Assembly: GCA_933822405.4 (NCBI GenBank)
Contig: CAKOGP040002025.1
Span: 1-64,000, forward strand
DNA: 64,000 nucleotides
Reading direction: 5' to 3'
Source of the DNA: Cylindrotheca closterium
Taxonomy: Eukaryota > Bacillariophyta > Bacillariophyceae > Bacillariales > Bacillariaceae
Under the pieces are notes generated by a model, which was not told the origin of the DNA, did no database searches, and saw nothing but the letters and a program-made list of their open reading frames with translations. The position numbers and the translations under genes are program-made. Shown here piece by piece: positions 19,559-30,390 of this stretch (position 1 is the first letter of the stretch; each line of letters opens with the position of its first letter).

Positions 19559-19971
19559 CTATCTAAGATCTAAGATAGCCTACTGCCGTCCTCCGTGTGT
19601 GTGTTCGTAGTATTTTGTCTTGGTGTGTAGCTCGTGGGTTGTGGTGTGAAGCGGGTCGAACGGATCGAGTAATAGACTCGATTCGTTCGACCAATCTCAG
19701 AAATCCCGTGTGCGGTATTACTGAGATCTGCTTTCCTACCAGGCACCGCCGATATGGTAAAATGGAGGCGGTGCCCAACAGGGCGGGTGAGGTTTGGGAG
19801 AGAAAAATTGAATTGCCACAACACAAGTGGGTGAATTCAATCTCAGTCGATAAACTGGGCATCATTGCCTCGGCGCATCGACAACAACTTTTGACGGTCG
19901 AAGGCCGAACGGCCTTTGTCCGTCTGTAACACAATGTAGTCAAAGAGATCGAACAGTGTGCCTGCGGTCTA
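19559..19971 (+). mobile_element. Multi-hairpin element, copy B
   Basis: Directly follows copy A. H1: 17-bp stem 19654-19670 with 19676-19692 (one G-U pair). H2: TCTCAG 19695-19700 with CTGAGA 19721-19726, with inner AAT/ATT and CCG/CGG. H3: GGCACCGCC 19742-19750 with GGCGGTGCC 19767-19775. H4: ATTGAATT 19807-19814 with AATTCAAT 19834-19841, plus CCAC/GTGG inside. H5: GACGG...AAGGCC/GGCCTT...CCGTC at about 19893-19923. Conserved linkers include GGGTTGTGGTGTGAAGC and CCCAACAGGG. Copies C and D (6161-6373, 8205-8404) match only its second half. Confidence 0.7.
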
Positions 19972-21040
19972 AAGGATGTTAGAAAATCATGCGTGACAGC
20001 AAAATGAACCTGTTCATGCAGAAACGAAAGCAGAGGAGACGAGAAGAGGAGAGATGATGCAAGAGCTGCCGCTCGTGCTACTGAGAAGATGAGATTCTGA
20101 AGGAGGACCAAAAGATGAGATTCGGAAGGAGGACCAATTCTTGATCATTTTTTCTGTACGAAGGTAAAATCGAACTGGGAAATCGGTCATTAGAAATTTT
20201 AATAAAAATAGCTCTAGTGCAGCAGTGGTTCTCTCGAAGGCGCAGGATTGCATGAAACTAAATTGCTATATCGGGATTATTGGGTAAAACAAGTTCGAAT
20301 CATCGGTTCACGGTCTTCCAGTACTGTACCTGGTATGTGCCTGGTACTTCCGTTCTCCAGAAGATTGTGGCGCGTGTTCCTATGGCCTGGTTTACCTCGC
20401 CTCCTCTGAACCAAATGCTAACAACATAAATGGAAGAGCAGTTCAACATGGCAGTAACTCAAGCGAAACCCAAGCGTCCTCTTCCTTGCTCCACATCGTC
20501 GGTACTGCTAATGCGGAATTGGGTTGCGCTGATTGTAACATAGCTGGAGGAATACATGGTAAAACACTCAATGGTCGAAGAAAGAATATTGAACGATCAG
20601 CATCGGTGCGTTAATCGTGGCCGATTGGCTGGCTGCAAACATTTTTGAACCTTCCAAGGTGTTTGGAATCACTACCCAAGGTATCATCTCGCCACTGCTG
20701 GTATACAGGTAATACGGCCTCTATGTCTTATTCTACACCTATGTAATAAATTAGTACTTGTACTGTATTATTTAATTCATGCCTTGGCAGCGCTTTCTTT
20801 GTTGAGAGAATCAATAGTCGACTCGTACGAGTGCGCGTTGCACTCACTGACGAATGCAAGTTGATGTGTTGGTTGATGACATTAATTGCTGAACTGCATG
20901 GTCCGAGGATACACCCGCACTCTTTCATTCTGCCATGGATGAGTACACGACAGTGAGGTATTTACATTCAGCCCACACTAAACCCACCCATGAAGGAGTA
21001 GTCAATCACAACAAGAATCAAGAGCAAAATATAGGCGACA
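19972..21040. other. Intergenic; decayed repeat then nothing recognised
   Basis: About 19985-20150 resembles the minus strand of 5920-6118. From 20170 to the photolyase start I see no gene or structured repeat. Confidence 0.45.
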
Positions 21041-23029
21041 ATGACAGATGCGGACGACTTTCTGTTCCGCCCAGGGGGTCCCGTCGAATTGCCTTCCGTC
21101 CTGCGGCCTCGATTATTCTGTAGAGTCCCTCCCTTGATGACTTCCGCTCGATGGGCGCCCCCTTTAAACAACGGAGAAGGCGAAGAGAAAACTAGCAGCC
21201 GGACTGTAGAAGAAGAAGATGGCGATGTATCAAACAGCAAATCAAATGAGCAGCCTTTTGTCTTGTATCTACCGACAGTGGTCCTTCGGCATCGACATAA
21301 CCCAGGATTTGCTTTGGCATGTCGACTGGCCAACTTCTTGCAGGTACCTCTGTTGGTTTTGTGCACTGTGTTGGACGACAAGCACATCACACCATCTTCC
21401 CTCCCAACCGGCGCCATGACAAATCACCCACCAATAGTTGCCATGACGGCACGAAAGCTTGCGTTCACATTGGAAGCCTTACAATCTTGTGCAGTTGATT
21501 GGCAGTCACATGGAGCAGGTGTACTGATTCGTCTTCATGGAGGGCCAGGAACTCGAACGCCTCACCATTTGACCTTGGCCCATCAAGCTTCAGCTGTAGT
21601 AACGGACGAAGCGTTTGTGGAACCCTATGCCAAGTACGCGGAGACAGTAATTTCTACCTGTCGCACGGCCAATGTTCCTTGTTGGACAGTTGACGGATCG
21701 ACTTCAGTGCCTCCAAAGTGCAAGTTGAAACCTGTCGCTTTGCCCAAGACTGAGTCTCTAAAGTTGCAATGTTTCACAGGAGTACCAACCAAGGCTTGGC
21801 GATGGGCAGAACAAACAAAAGACAAACGGAAACCATACGTTTATGGGGCTACACAGCAGGGGCACTTGGACGCGCCTTCATTGGACTGCAAACTACCACC
21901 CAATTTCCTGTCTCAAAATCCTACGGTGGCTGGGCAAGAAGTCAGCCACTGTCACCAACAACTGGCAGAAACAGTCACGCCACTCAAGCACTGGAGAACT
22001 ATCGAAGAGCGCCAAAGATGTAAAGGGCTTTGGACGGTGGACGATATTGTTGCAATTCAAGACTTGAAGGAATGGGCCATGACGTCCTGGCCTGGAGCCG
22101 ACACGACGGTCGCACCTTGTCAGCAAACACATGGTTCAAACAAAGCCGCAATGCAACGATGGAAGTACTTTTTGCAGCAAGGTGGACTCAAGGATTACGC
22201 AAAGAAAAGGAATCAAATTACCTTGCCGCATGCCGTAAGTCGCATCTCTTGCTATCTAAATCTGGGAATTCTGTCCATCTTTGATGTTCTTCACGATATC
22301 TGGAATGCCCAGGCAACCGAAAAGGGATTCGCCACCGGGTGTGGCAAGTTTCTCGACGAAGTTGTCAAATGGAGAGAAATCGGGTACGCTTACACCTTTG
22401 CGAACCCAAGTGACTATGGTAGTTTGGTTCAGGCCATTCCAAATTGGGCCAAGACGTATCTAAACGGCCAGTATCAGCAGAAAACGATTGGCGACGTGTC
22501 TGGAACGCACCAGTATTCGTACGCTGATTTGCAACAAGCTTCCACCAAAGATTCAACCTGGAATGCAATGCAATCATATTTGAATGAAACTGGTGAACTG
22601 CACAACAATGCCCGCATGACATGGGGTAAAACGGTCGTTCATTGGCAGTGCCAGTATTGCCCTCCCGAACAAATACTATTACAGCTGTGCTGGCTGAATG
22701 ATCGACACGCCTTGGATGGACTCTCTCCACCAAGCTATGCAGGGATCTTATGGTGTTTTGGGTGGGGCGACAAGCCAGGTCGATCGACGAAAATCAGCAA
22801 GTCTCCAGTGTCGACCAAGTGGGCGTGCAACTACCGAACTGGAGCTGACGGTTTTGACACTGCCAAGTACCGATTGTTGGAGGAAAAGCCAGCTATAACA
22901 AAATTGGAAACATCAGCTCACAAAAGGAAACGAGAGGATACAGGAGGACGACCCAGAGGTGGAACTCAAGGAGAAACGCCGATGAAAACAAAGAGTATCC
23001 GTTCCTTCTTTTCGCCAGTCTCCAAATGA
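21041..23029 (+). CDS. Photolyase/cryptochrome family protein (class II-like)
   Basis: 662 residues, intronless, ATG at 21041. The N-terminal Rossmann domain (about 70-230) includes RHRHNPGFALACRLANFLQV and ASAVVTDEAFVEPYAKY, a layout like class II CPD photolyases. The FAD-binding helical domain (about 370-600) carries the family signature STWNAMQSYLNETGELHNNA-RMTWGKTVVHW (compare 'FIDA...L..TG..HNRARM') and LDGLSPPSYAGILWCFGWGD, matching the class II 'LDGRDPNGYVG' segment. Probable role: flavin-dependent repair of UV-damaged DNA, or blue-light sensing. The C-terminus is lysine-rich and ends TKSIRSFFSPVSK, resembling a PCNA-interacting PIP box with the first Gln replaced. The first 65 residues are low complexity and could include a targeting signal. 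Confidence 0.85.
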   Translation: MTDADDFLFRPGGPVELPSVLRPRLFCRVPPLMTSARWAPPLNNGEGEEKTSSRTVEEEDGDVSNSKSNEQPFVLYLPTVVLRHRHNPGFALACRLANFLQVPLLVLCTVLDDKHITPSSLPTGAMTNHPPIVAMTARKLAFTLEALQSCAVDWQSHGAGVLIRLHGGPGTRTPHHLTLAHQASAVVTDEAFVEPYAKYAETVISTCRTANVPCWTVDGSTSVPPKCKLKPVALPKTESLKLQCFTGVPTKAWRWAEQTKDKRKPYVYGATQQGHLDAPSLDCKLPPNFLSQNPTVAGQEVSHCHQQLAETVTPLKHWRTIEERQRCKGLWTVDDIVAIQDLKEWAMTSWPGADTTVAPCQQTHGSNKAAMQRWKYFLQQGGLKDYAKKRNQITLPHAVSRISCYLNLGILSIFDVLHDIWNAQATEKGFATGCGKFLDEVVKWREIGYAYTFANPSDYGSLVQAIPNWAKTYLNGQYQQKTIGDVSGTHQYSYADLQQASTKDSTWNAMQSYLNETGELHNNARMTWGKTVVHWQCQYCPPEQILLQLCWLNDRHALDGLSPPSYAGILWCFGWGDKPGRSTKISKSPVSTKWACNYRTGADGFDTAKYRLLEEKPAITKLETSAHKRKREDTGGRPRGGTQGETPMKTKSIRSFFSPVSK

Positions 23030-23493
23030 ACCAATCAAGGAAAGCAGGCGATGGCTCCATGAAAACGAGAAAGTTCGGTACGGCCACGTGTCGAAGAAGA
23101 AGTATCCACTCTTCGCAACAGGTCCATGAGGCCCGTTTCCAAAAGCTTGTATGAACATCCCCCGCTACTGGCATCGTGGAAGCAAACGAGCGGAAATTAT
23201 GCCTCTGTTGTGGGTTCCGCCGTCTTAGAGGGTAGATAATTTGTGTAGCTATCCTGTATTCAACATTGCATTGCTCTGTAAAGGGTACGAGTAGTCAACT
23301 GAAAAAGTAATAAACTGAAAAAACAACGGTGAGATAGGGGGCCCAAGAAGAGCACAAATCCTACAGTATCCAATGGTTCGGTGATTGGACTGGATCGACT
23401 CGAGCGGCATTTTTTTAAAATCAAACATGAGAAAAGTCGAATACAAAACCGATAGCAGCAATTCATTAAAGTGAGGAGCCAAATACCCATCAA
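23030..23493. other. Intergenic, no gene seen
   Basis: 464 bases separating two same-strand genes; nothing recognised. Confidence 0.5.
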
Positions 23494-25352
23494 ATGGTAA
23501 AGATACGCAATAAATTAATACGAAAGGGATCTACTCCACCTCAAAGGAAGCACTGGCTTCGACGGAAATATGTGTCGCTTGCTTGGATGGTCGTGTTTGG
23601 AGCACTTTGTCTATGGGTGATGACTTTGCTCCATCAAACCGTTCTGAAGAATGCTAGAGAACAAGACTCATCCGCATTACATTCATCACTAGTAGATAAC
23701 GTCCAAATGAAATCGTTATCCAAGAAAATAATAGAGAGAAAGATGAAACTAAGGAAAGCGCCGACTCTGGAAGAAAACTCTGCTCTTGACGAAGCTTCGT
23801 CTTCGTCAGTCTCCCAATCAGTTGGCGAGAGTAGCGACAAGCCAGTTGACAAGAACAAGTATCACTTAGCCTTTTCAACAAGCTGCTCAAAAAATGATTG
23901 GCAGTCCTATTTGTTTTTCTATCTGGCCATGGCATTCGAACAACCCGGTGACGTGACACATATCGTTTCGGGATGCAAAGATCAAGAGACAGAAGACGAA
24001 ATACGGCAAATGCACTTGGAGCAGCACACCAAAGCCATGAATGAGAATTTTTATGTTCACTTTACTCCAGAGTTCTCCGACAAAAGAAACTTTCAAGTGA
24101 CAAAATACTGGAACAAGCCATTTGGCGTAAAGCATTGGTTGGAACATCGATTTGGATTTGAGTATGACAAATCTAAGGGAGAAGTTGCAAAGCCAACAGA
24201 GTATGATGATGATGTACGGTCGCTAATGTTTGTATCGCAGGGGCTTGGGTAGAATCATCTTTTGGATACTCACGATTCAGTTGTTGTTTGTTCGTCTCTT
24301 GTCATGTTCAGATTGTCATTCTGATAGATCCTGACATGCTCATGTTGAAACCCTTCTACAACAACTTTACTTCAGCTCCCATGTCAGTCTGGAACAAATA
24401 CTTTCAGAGCCGCGCGGATTCCTTGTTCTATGAAGTGAAGCAGGGACAGGTGATTTCTCAAGAGTATGCCTTTGGTGGAGCGTGGCTAAGGGGTCTCAAG
24501 GAAGAGGGCAAAAATTTAACATATGTTCTCGGAACGACTGAGTCTCGTGTTCTTGGCATGTCTATGAACGAAGCATCCAATGTTTACGCTGCTGGCCCGC
24601 CATATCTTGCAACAGCTCGAGACTTTTATAACATTGCCTATCACTGGACTGGTATGTCCTGAACATGCATTTCATTGTGCATCTGTTTTTTTGAAAGCTA
24701 GAGAACTCACAAACATGTTGCTATACTATCAGACTTTCTACCACGATACTACGAGCAGAAACCAAATATGATGAATGAGATGTATGGTTATTCAATGGCA
24801 GTAGCTCATCTTGGATTGAAAATCCAACTAGCGAAAGGCTTTATGGTTTCCGACGTGAATATACTTACTGGTGAAGGCTGGGAATTCATGCAAGAAACAT
24901 TTCCAAAGGACGAAGATCTTCTTGCTCACGCTTGTGATATGCCTCGTTATTCTCGGGACTCCCTTCCACAAGTATTACACTTTTGTCAGCGCTACGGTAT
25001 TGGTGAATTCTTCATTAGCAAATACAAGGTTCCACGACGAACCTTTACTTGCGAATTTCCTCTGTACGAAGAACCACCCATTGATATCGCCACGGAGGTG
25101 TACACTCGCATGGGCAACTTTCAAACGACCCCATGGGACGCTACCAGCGGGGTACATACGGCCAAAAGAGCCGCCAATGCTTACATGGTATGCTCCTTGT
25201 ACACAGCTCTCAACAAGGCAGCGACTTTCTTCAAAGATCATCATTGCGAACCAGGACAAGCTAACTATGACAAGGTTTGGCAATACTTTAAGGTATACGA
25301 TAAAGACCCTCATGGTCCAGGTGGGGGAGGGAAAAGTAAAAGTAAACCATAG
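23494..25352 (+). CDS. Type II membrane glycosyltransferase, peptidyl-serine alpha-galactosyltransferase-like
   Basis: Three exons: 23494-24213, 24312-24651, 24733-25352 (559 residues). The introns are 98 and 81 bp (GTACGG...TTCAG, GTATGT...ATCAG), and both joins restore family motifs: EYDDD|IVILIDPDMLML and YHWT|DFLPRYYEQKPNMMNEMYGY. A short basic N-terminus and a single membrane anchor (YVSLAWMVVFGALCLWVMTL, residues about 28-47) predict a Golgi type II enzyme. The lumenal domain begins YHLAFSTSCSKNDWQSY, as in plant and algal SGT/HPAT-type enzymes acting on Hyp-rich or Ser-rich glycoproteins. IDPDM supplies the DxD-like metal site, and KYWNKPFGVKHWLEH matches the family 'NKP.AV.HWL' segment. 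Exact acceptor unknown. Confidence 0.85.
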
Positions 25353-25430
25353 AAACAATACTGCTTTTGAAAATGCAAAATGATGTTGGCGTTATTTCTT
25401 TGCTATGGAGTGATGTATTGTATACTATAT

Positions 25431-25640
25431 CAGTAGGATGCATATAAACATATATATACTGCAAGTCATATTCAGTGTGATTTTCAACGCGGTAGCTTTT
25501 GTTGTAAGTGTTGCTTCTATCATCAATGAACGTATCAGTAGGATGCATAAACATGAGTATTGCAAGTCAAAGTCAGTGTGATTTTCAACATGGTAGTAGC
25601 TTTTGTAAGTGTTGCTTCAATCATCATCAATGACGAGTGT
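25431..25640. repeat. Tandem duplication, two units of about 105 bp
   Basis: Both units start CAGTAGGATGCAT (25431, 25536) and share CAGTGTGATTTTCAAC and GTAAGTGTTGCTTC, with small indels. They lie in the gap between two convergent genes. Confidence 0.85.
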
Positions 25641-25684
25641 ATTCGGAACAGCAGGCAATGTTCGATTGACTGCATCGCGTCCAT

Positions 25685-26836
25685 CTACTCTCGGTCCAAG
25701 AGCCACAGGCCGACATGCCCTTCCACAACTTCACGATACCGGCAGTTTTGGAATCCTTTTGCTTGTTCTTTTAGTTGGACTTGAATGTTTTCTTTGTATT
25801 CCAAGACGTAGGGTTCGCCTGCCAGCATGGAAAAGCTGGGTTCGTAGGTGGGACTAATGTCCAAAATGGCCAGTGTAGCACCGGGCGCCAACAATCGATG
25901 GGCCTCCTGGAGGATGCGAGAACGACCCCAATAGGGCGCTTCGTGAAAGCAGTACCTGTTGATGTATGTATAAAACAGGAAAGAGAACTTGTGTGTGAGA
26001 ATGCAATCCGAGCATAATATGTAGAGGAACGACCATGTTCGGACAATGACTTACATGATAGTAGCCAAATCAAAGGTTCCGCCTTCCAAACCAGTATCTT
26101 CGGCATTGCCTAGATTGTATTCAATATCGCACAAGGCTTCGTCCCCAAGAACTTCGTCCACGGATGATGGAGGTGGAGTCATGTCATTGATACGAAACAA
26201 CCAGTCGGAAAGGACCTGGACCGTTTGGGAGGCCAAAGATTCTGGGTTGCTCAATGCCTTGGCCATTCGAATCATTTGAGGGGAGGTATCAATGGCGACC
26301 AATTGAGATGCGTGTGGAAAGGCCTTTTGTAAGGCGCGTGTCGACATGCCAACTCCACAAGCCAGATCAACAATCTTGGGTTGTTGCTGGTTGGTAGAAC
26401 TTGCATTGTCACTGTTGCTACTAGTAGTAGATGGAAAGGACATGATGGAATAGCTCAACTCGCGAGCGATTTGATCCCGAACATTTTCACCATTGTAGGC
26501 CGCAACGTCAATCAATTTGGTGGCCAATGGTGCGACACTTGCATGAATGGCTCCTAGTGGCCCCACGTTACCAAAGGTGTGAATCTTTGGGTGGAACCAA
26601 TAGTCGGTTGGACCAGCATTAGCATCCAACTCCTTCTCGACTGGAGGCACTGGTACTACTGTAGTAGTAGTAGTGGTAGTGGCGGGAATAGGATTAAGCA
26701 CCAACTGGTCTTGGAGTAATCGATCAATGGTTGGTTTGTACACGTTTTGTTTCGCGTCGGGTTGAAATGCTTCTGTCGTTGACATGAAAGCTGTTGCCAA
26801 CAGTAGAATGGCGATAGAAAGAGAACAAGGTTTCAT
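25685..26836 (-). CDS. SAM-dependent methyltransferase, probably plastid-targeted
   Basis: Two exons: 26836-26055 and 25955-25685 (350 residues). The intron is 99 bp (GTAAGT...ACAG) and splits an ATG codon, giving the smooth join LATIM|YCFHEAPYWGRSRI. The N-terminal signal MKPCSLSIAILLLATAFMST ends in TEAFQPD. A Phe right after an Ala-rich cleavage site resembles the diatom ASAFAP plastid motif, so import into the plastid is plausible. The class I methyltransferase fold shows motif I VDLACGVGMSTRALQ (about residue 155), an acidic end of beta-2 (VAIDTSPQM), and a post-motif HRLLAPGATLAILDISP. Substrate not evident. A Thr/Pro/Val-rich linker separates presequence and catalytic domain. Confidence 0.85.
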
Positions 26837-28449
26837 TTTGAAATTCTACAGTCTGCAAAAGAAAAAGATGTGAATCTGAGATTGTATTGTGGCAATGCAC
26901 GAAAAACAGAATGAGAGTCCTTGTTGTTATTTTTGCTTTTGTTGTCGCGGAGAGAGCGTAGGCATCATCGTCCCCTGGAACAAACATCCACATACAATAA
27001 ATGAAACCGAGACTTGAATAGAAATCTGTTTGCCGTTTCGCATCATTTGAAAAATGCACCAATGACATCGCCCCCATTTTCCATTTACAAACAATGACAT
27101 TTCGCCACATCGCCAAATCGTCACTAGAGGATTGATTAATTCGTACCTATTTGCGATGGGATTTTTGGAAAACCAGTTGTTTTTGAATTGCGATGCAAGG
27201 ATCGTCGACTGTTGTCGCAAAAGCAAACTGCAATTTTGTGCGGTGTATTGTGGCGTGTAGCGTCGAATGAGGTGGTGTCACACCGTTTCCAGGCTTCGAA
27301 CCAGAACGAGAATTCCAGACGTCAAAAGTATCTTGTTTGGCGTTGTAGACATCACAGCAGAACAACCACATCACCAGTTCTTCGATTTGGCGGGAAGCCA
27401 CCAACGACTCAACCAATGCAGCTATATTTGTACTAGTTTCTACGAAACGCCAAGTATCAAAATGGCTCGTTGTGCTCACAGGCAAGAGAACACGTCACAT
27501 TTTCACCTACAGTTGAAAGTTCGGATCCCAACAGTGATATTCGAAATTCCCAAGAATTCCGAGCCGAACAATCAAACAATCAAACAATCGAAATTCTACA
27601 AACGACGTTGACACCCATGCTGATCCGCCGGTTCGATTGTCATGTCTCGTGGTCGTCGTAGAAGTGTCGTTATCTCCGGGTTCTTTGAACAAATCTTGCA
27701 CTTGGAACTTCAAGGAAAACCCACCGTGGCGAAAGGCTGAAGATGGATTGTGAATTGCAAGCTGCTGGTGATGGAATATGGCATCAATTGTCGTACACGT
27801 GTTGCCGTGCAGTCATTTCCAAGAGTAGAAAAGAGTTTGGCAGCGCAACATGTCGACATGACTGCGAAACAGACTTTGAGTATTCGCAAACAAATCAAAA
27901 AAGTCATTCAGATGAGTGAGTGAATGAAAGGTCTGAATGGTATAATCCTTTCTTTCGCAACCTTGCTGCTTCAGTGATGAATCACTTGGCCATGAAAGGC
28001 AGCAGTCAGGTAGTTGGCATTCTTCACAAGCTGAGATACGTTTGTTTCATTGGTAAAATCTTCTCAAAAGTTATGGGCCTCTGCAAATGTTTGTGTGAGG
28101 TTTCAACGTGAGAGAAAACATTCGGTCACTTTTGAAATTCCGCTGGTACAAAACTTGCGTTGAAATCACGTGAGGCTTTTGCGCAAGTCGCGCGAACGCT
28201 TTTTTCAATCGAAGGAATCAATGATAATCGGCAGATTGATTGATTCAAACGAACCAAACAAAATGACATGCACCAACCACATATACCATTTGGATTCCTT
28301 CATTATACTGTAGTGCAAGAGACTGAATGGATTGATTACGCGCTACAAAGGGAAATTCAACCGATATCAAGAAGAAGACGAAGAAGAAGAAGAAAGAATA
28401 GGATACAGCAGGAAAAAGTTATCTATACACATTACACATAATCATCACC
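26837..28449. other. Long intergenic region, no convincing gene
   Basis: 1.6 kb between divergent genes. Several open frames of 60-115 codons overlap on both strands but none has a recognisable composition. A GAAGAA-rich microsatellite lies near 28370. Confidence 0.5.
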
Positions 28450-29687
28450 ATGATCCGGTCGAGGCTACTGCTCAAGCTCAGTTGGTGCCTGATATGTTTG
28501 TTGGAATCGGTTGCGAGTCTACCAATGGAGCAAACTGTTCCATTCAAGCGAATGGAATGTTTCTATGATACTTTCCAGGAAGGGTGAGTTGAGATTTTTG
28601 AGTTGGGTTGAACCAAAATGGAGTGGATGCTGCATGAAGGAATGAACCGGCCAACGTTCCGGATTTGGATTGGTTCTGTCTTGGGAATATATCGTGATAA
28701 GAGTACACCGTGCATAGTGAACTCTGATTTTCCAATCTAACCACTGCGTTTGCATCTCTTTTATTATCCATTGTATACGTAATAATACAAAACTGACTGC
28801 CACAAAATAGGGAACGAGCCACCATGAGTATTTTTGTCTTGTCGGGCTCACCCTTGCAAGCCACGATTCGTTTGGAAGGACCCCTGGCGCCACTGGGAGC
28901 CGATCAAAATATGCAAAAATTTCACGAATCCGTCATGGAGTTTGAACGAAATCCAAATGCCAAAATGACTTCCGATGACTTTGTCTACGAACAGCAAGTG
29001 GTGGATTTTGAAAGCATCGAATTCGAACCACTCGAAGAAGAAGAAGCCGTAGACCAAATAACCGGAGACGACAAGCATTCCGAAGTCATGAAAGTTTACG
29101 AGCGGGCCAAACGACGAAACGAAATCGCCAAACGCAAGCGACAGGCGGTCCGAGCCTCGGACGATCCCGTCTTGTTTACCAATGGGGTGCCGAGAGCGGG
29201 TTGGTACCGAGGCTGTGTCGTGGCCCACGTGGACACCGTCGATGTGGAATTTGATTTGCGCAAAGAGTCGGATTATGGGATGCATCCCAGTAATGATCAT
29301 GTCTTGTCACAGGATGATTATCGGCGATTGCAAGAAGATATAAGTTCCGATGCGGCCCAAGAGAAGGCTACTGCGGCCATGACGAAAAATGGCCGCCGCA
29401 ATGTCCAACAACTACAATGGCAACAAGGAGAAATGGCCAATGACGAGGATTTTGTACAAGCCAAGGAGAAAATCAAAGAATTGCGAAGCCTTTTGGCAGA
29501 CATTCAGTCCCTCATGGCCAAGGAACGTCGACGAGTCGCCACCCACAAACAAATTAACGAACATTCCCATCAACGAATGGTCAAGGCATCCTTTTGGGAA
29601 ACTGTACTCTTTGTCGGCATTACACTCATGCAAGTCTACTTGATTCATACATGGTTTACTTCTGGAGCTCCAGTTTTGGGAAGATGA
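28450..29687 (+). CDS. p24/TMED (emp24/GP25L) cargo receptor
   Basis: Two exons: 28450-28583 and 28811-29687 (336 residues), with a 227-bp intron (GTGAGT...AATAG). Exon 1 encodes a signal peptide (MIRSRLLLKLSWCLICLLES) and the start of the GOLD domain (FKRMECFYDTFQEG), continuing into ERATMSIFVLSG in exon 2. A charged, mostly helical insertion (about residues 100-165, EPLEEEEAVDQ ... RAKRRNEIAKRKRQ) makes it longer than the usual 200-230 residues of the family. A coiled coil (about 255-305) and a C-terminal membrane segment (FWETVLFVGITLMQVYLIHT) match the p24 plan, including KERRRVATHKQINEHSHQR before the membrane. It should cycle between ER and Golgi in COPI/COPII vesicles. The tail lacks a clear KK sorting signal. 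Confidence 0.85.
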
Positions 29688-29952
29688 TGACAGTAATGAT
29701 GGTGACGAGTCTAAATAAATTAAATTTCCTACCGGTATATTATCAAGTTCAAATCGCGCCTTGTGTAAATATGTTTCACTTGACTTGACACAGCAGCAGC
29801 TTTGACAAAAGGCCCAAGAACGGATGTATAAAATATATATTTATCAGTTTATTAGTAAAATATTATATGATTTGGGTGGGTATCTCTATGTACGAATATA
29901 TTAATGAAACGGGACTTCTTGGGGCCGCACTGCCTCGCGTAAAAACACAAAA

Positions 29953-30390
29953 TTAGAGGTTTCTGTTGTTGCTTGGCGCATTCCATGTCACCTCTGGTTG
30001 ATCCTTGACATGTTCCTGTAGCAATCTGCGTTTCATGCGGCGCAGTCGTACCACCATTGGTACTACGGCAGCAGGATGGATATTCTTCTTGGTGACGAGG
30101 CAGAACTGAGTGGTGGTCGACTTGACTGGTAGATGGTTGAGTGCTGGTGGACAAGAATAGGTCTTGTGGTGCATGGATGATGTACCCCGACTGGATACTG
30201 ACAATTTACCACAATTTTTGCCAGAGCGACGACGCATCATGGGACGTCCTTTTGGCGAAAACAAGTCAATGTTTTCTTTTCGTTTGGAGGACTGATCATC
30301 ATCGTCATGATGATGATGATGTCGTGCCGGTAGGTTGACCGACAACGACGAGAGAGGAGAAAAGTTGGAATAGTTGTTTGAGCGATTCAT
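29953..30390 (-). CDS. Small basic protein of unknown function
   Basis: 145 residues, no family recognised. It has a His/Asp run (HHHHHDDDDQSS), a basic stretch PMMRRRSGKN, and a C-terminal basic helix VVRLRRMKRRLLQEH. The composition suggests a nuclear or nucleic-acid-associated protein, but this is weak. It is convergent with the p24 gene. It could be spurious. Confidence 0.45.
   Translation of the reverse strand: MNRSNNYSNFSPLSSLSVNLPARHHHHHDDDDQSSKRKENIDLFSPKGRPMMRRRSGKNCGKLSVSSRGTSSMHHKTYSCPPALNHLPVKSTTTQFCLVTKKNIHPAAVVPMVVRLRRMKRRLLQEHVKDQPEVTWNAPSNNRNL

Noticed and set aside
19174..19971. Hammerhead or HDV-type self-cleaving ribozyme as the explanation of the hairpin element
   Set aside because: I do not see the hammerhead core (CUGAUGA...GAAA), and the order of helices does not fit an HDV double pseudoknot. 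A local resemblance near GTGCCCAACAG is too short to count.
26927..28111. Several overlapping 60-115-codon frames in the long intergenic region
   Set aside because: Frames on both strands overlap heavily and lack protein-like composition.
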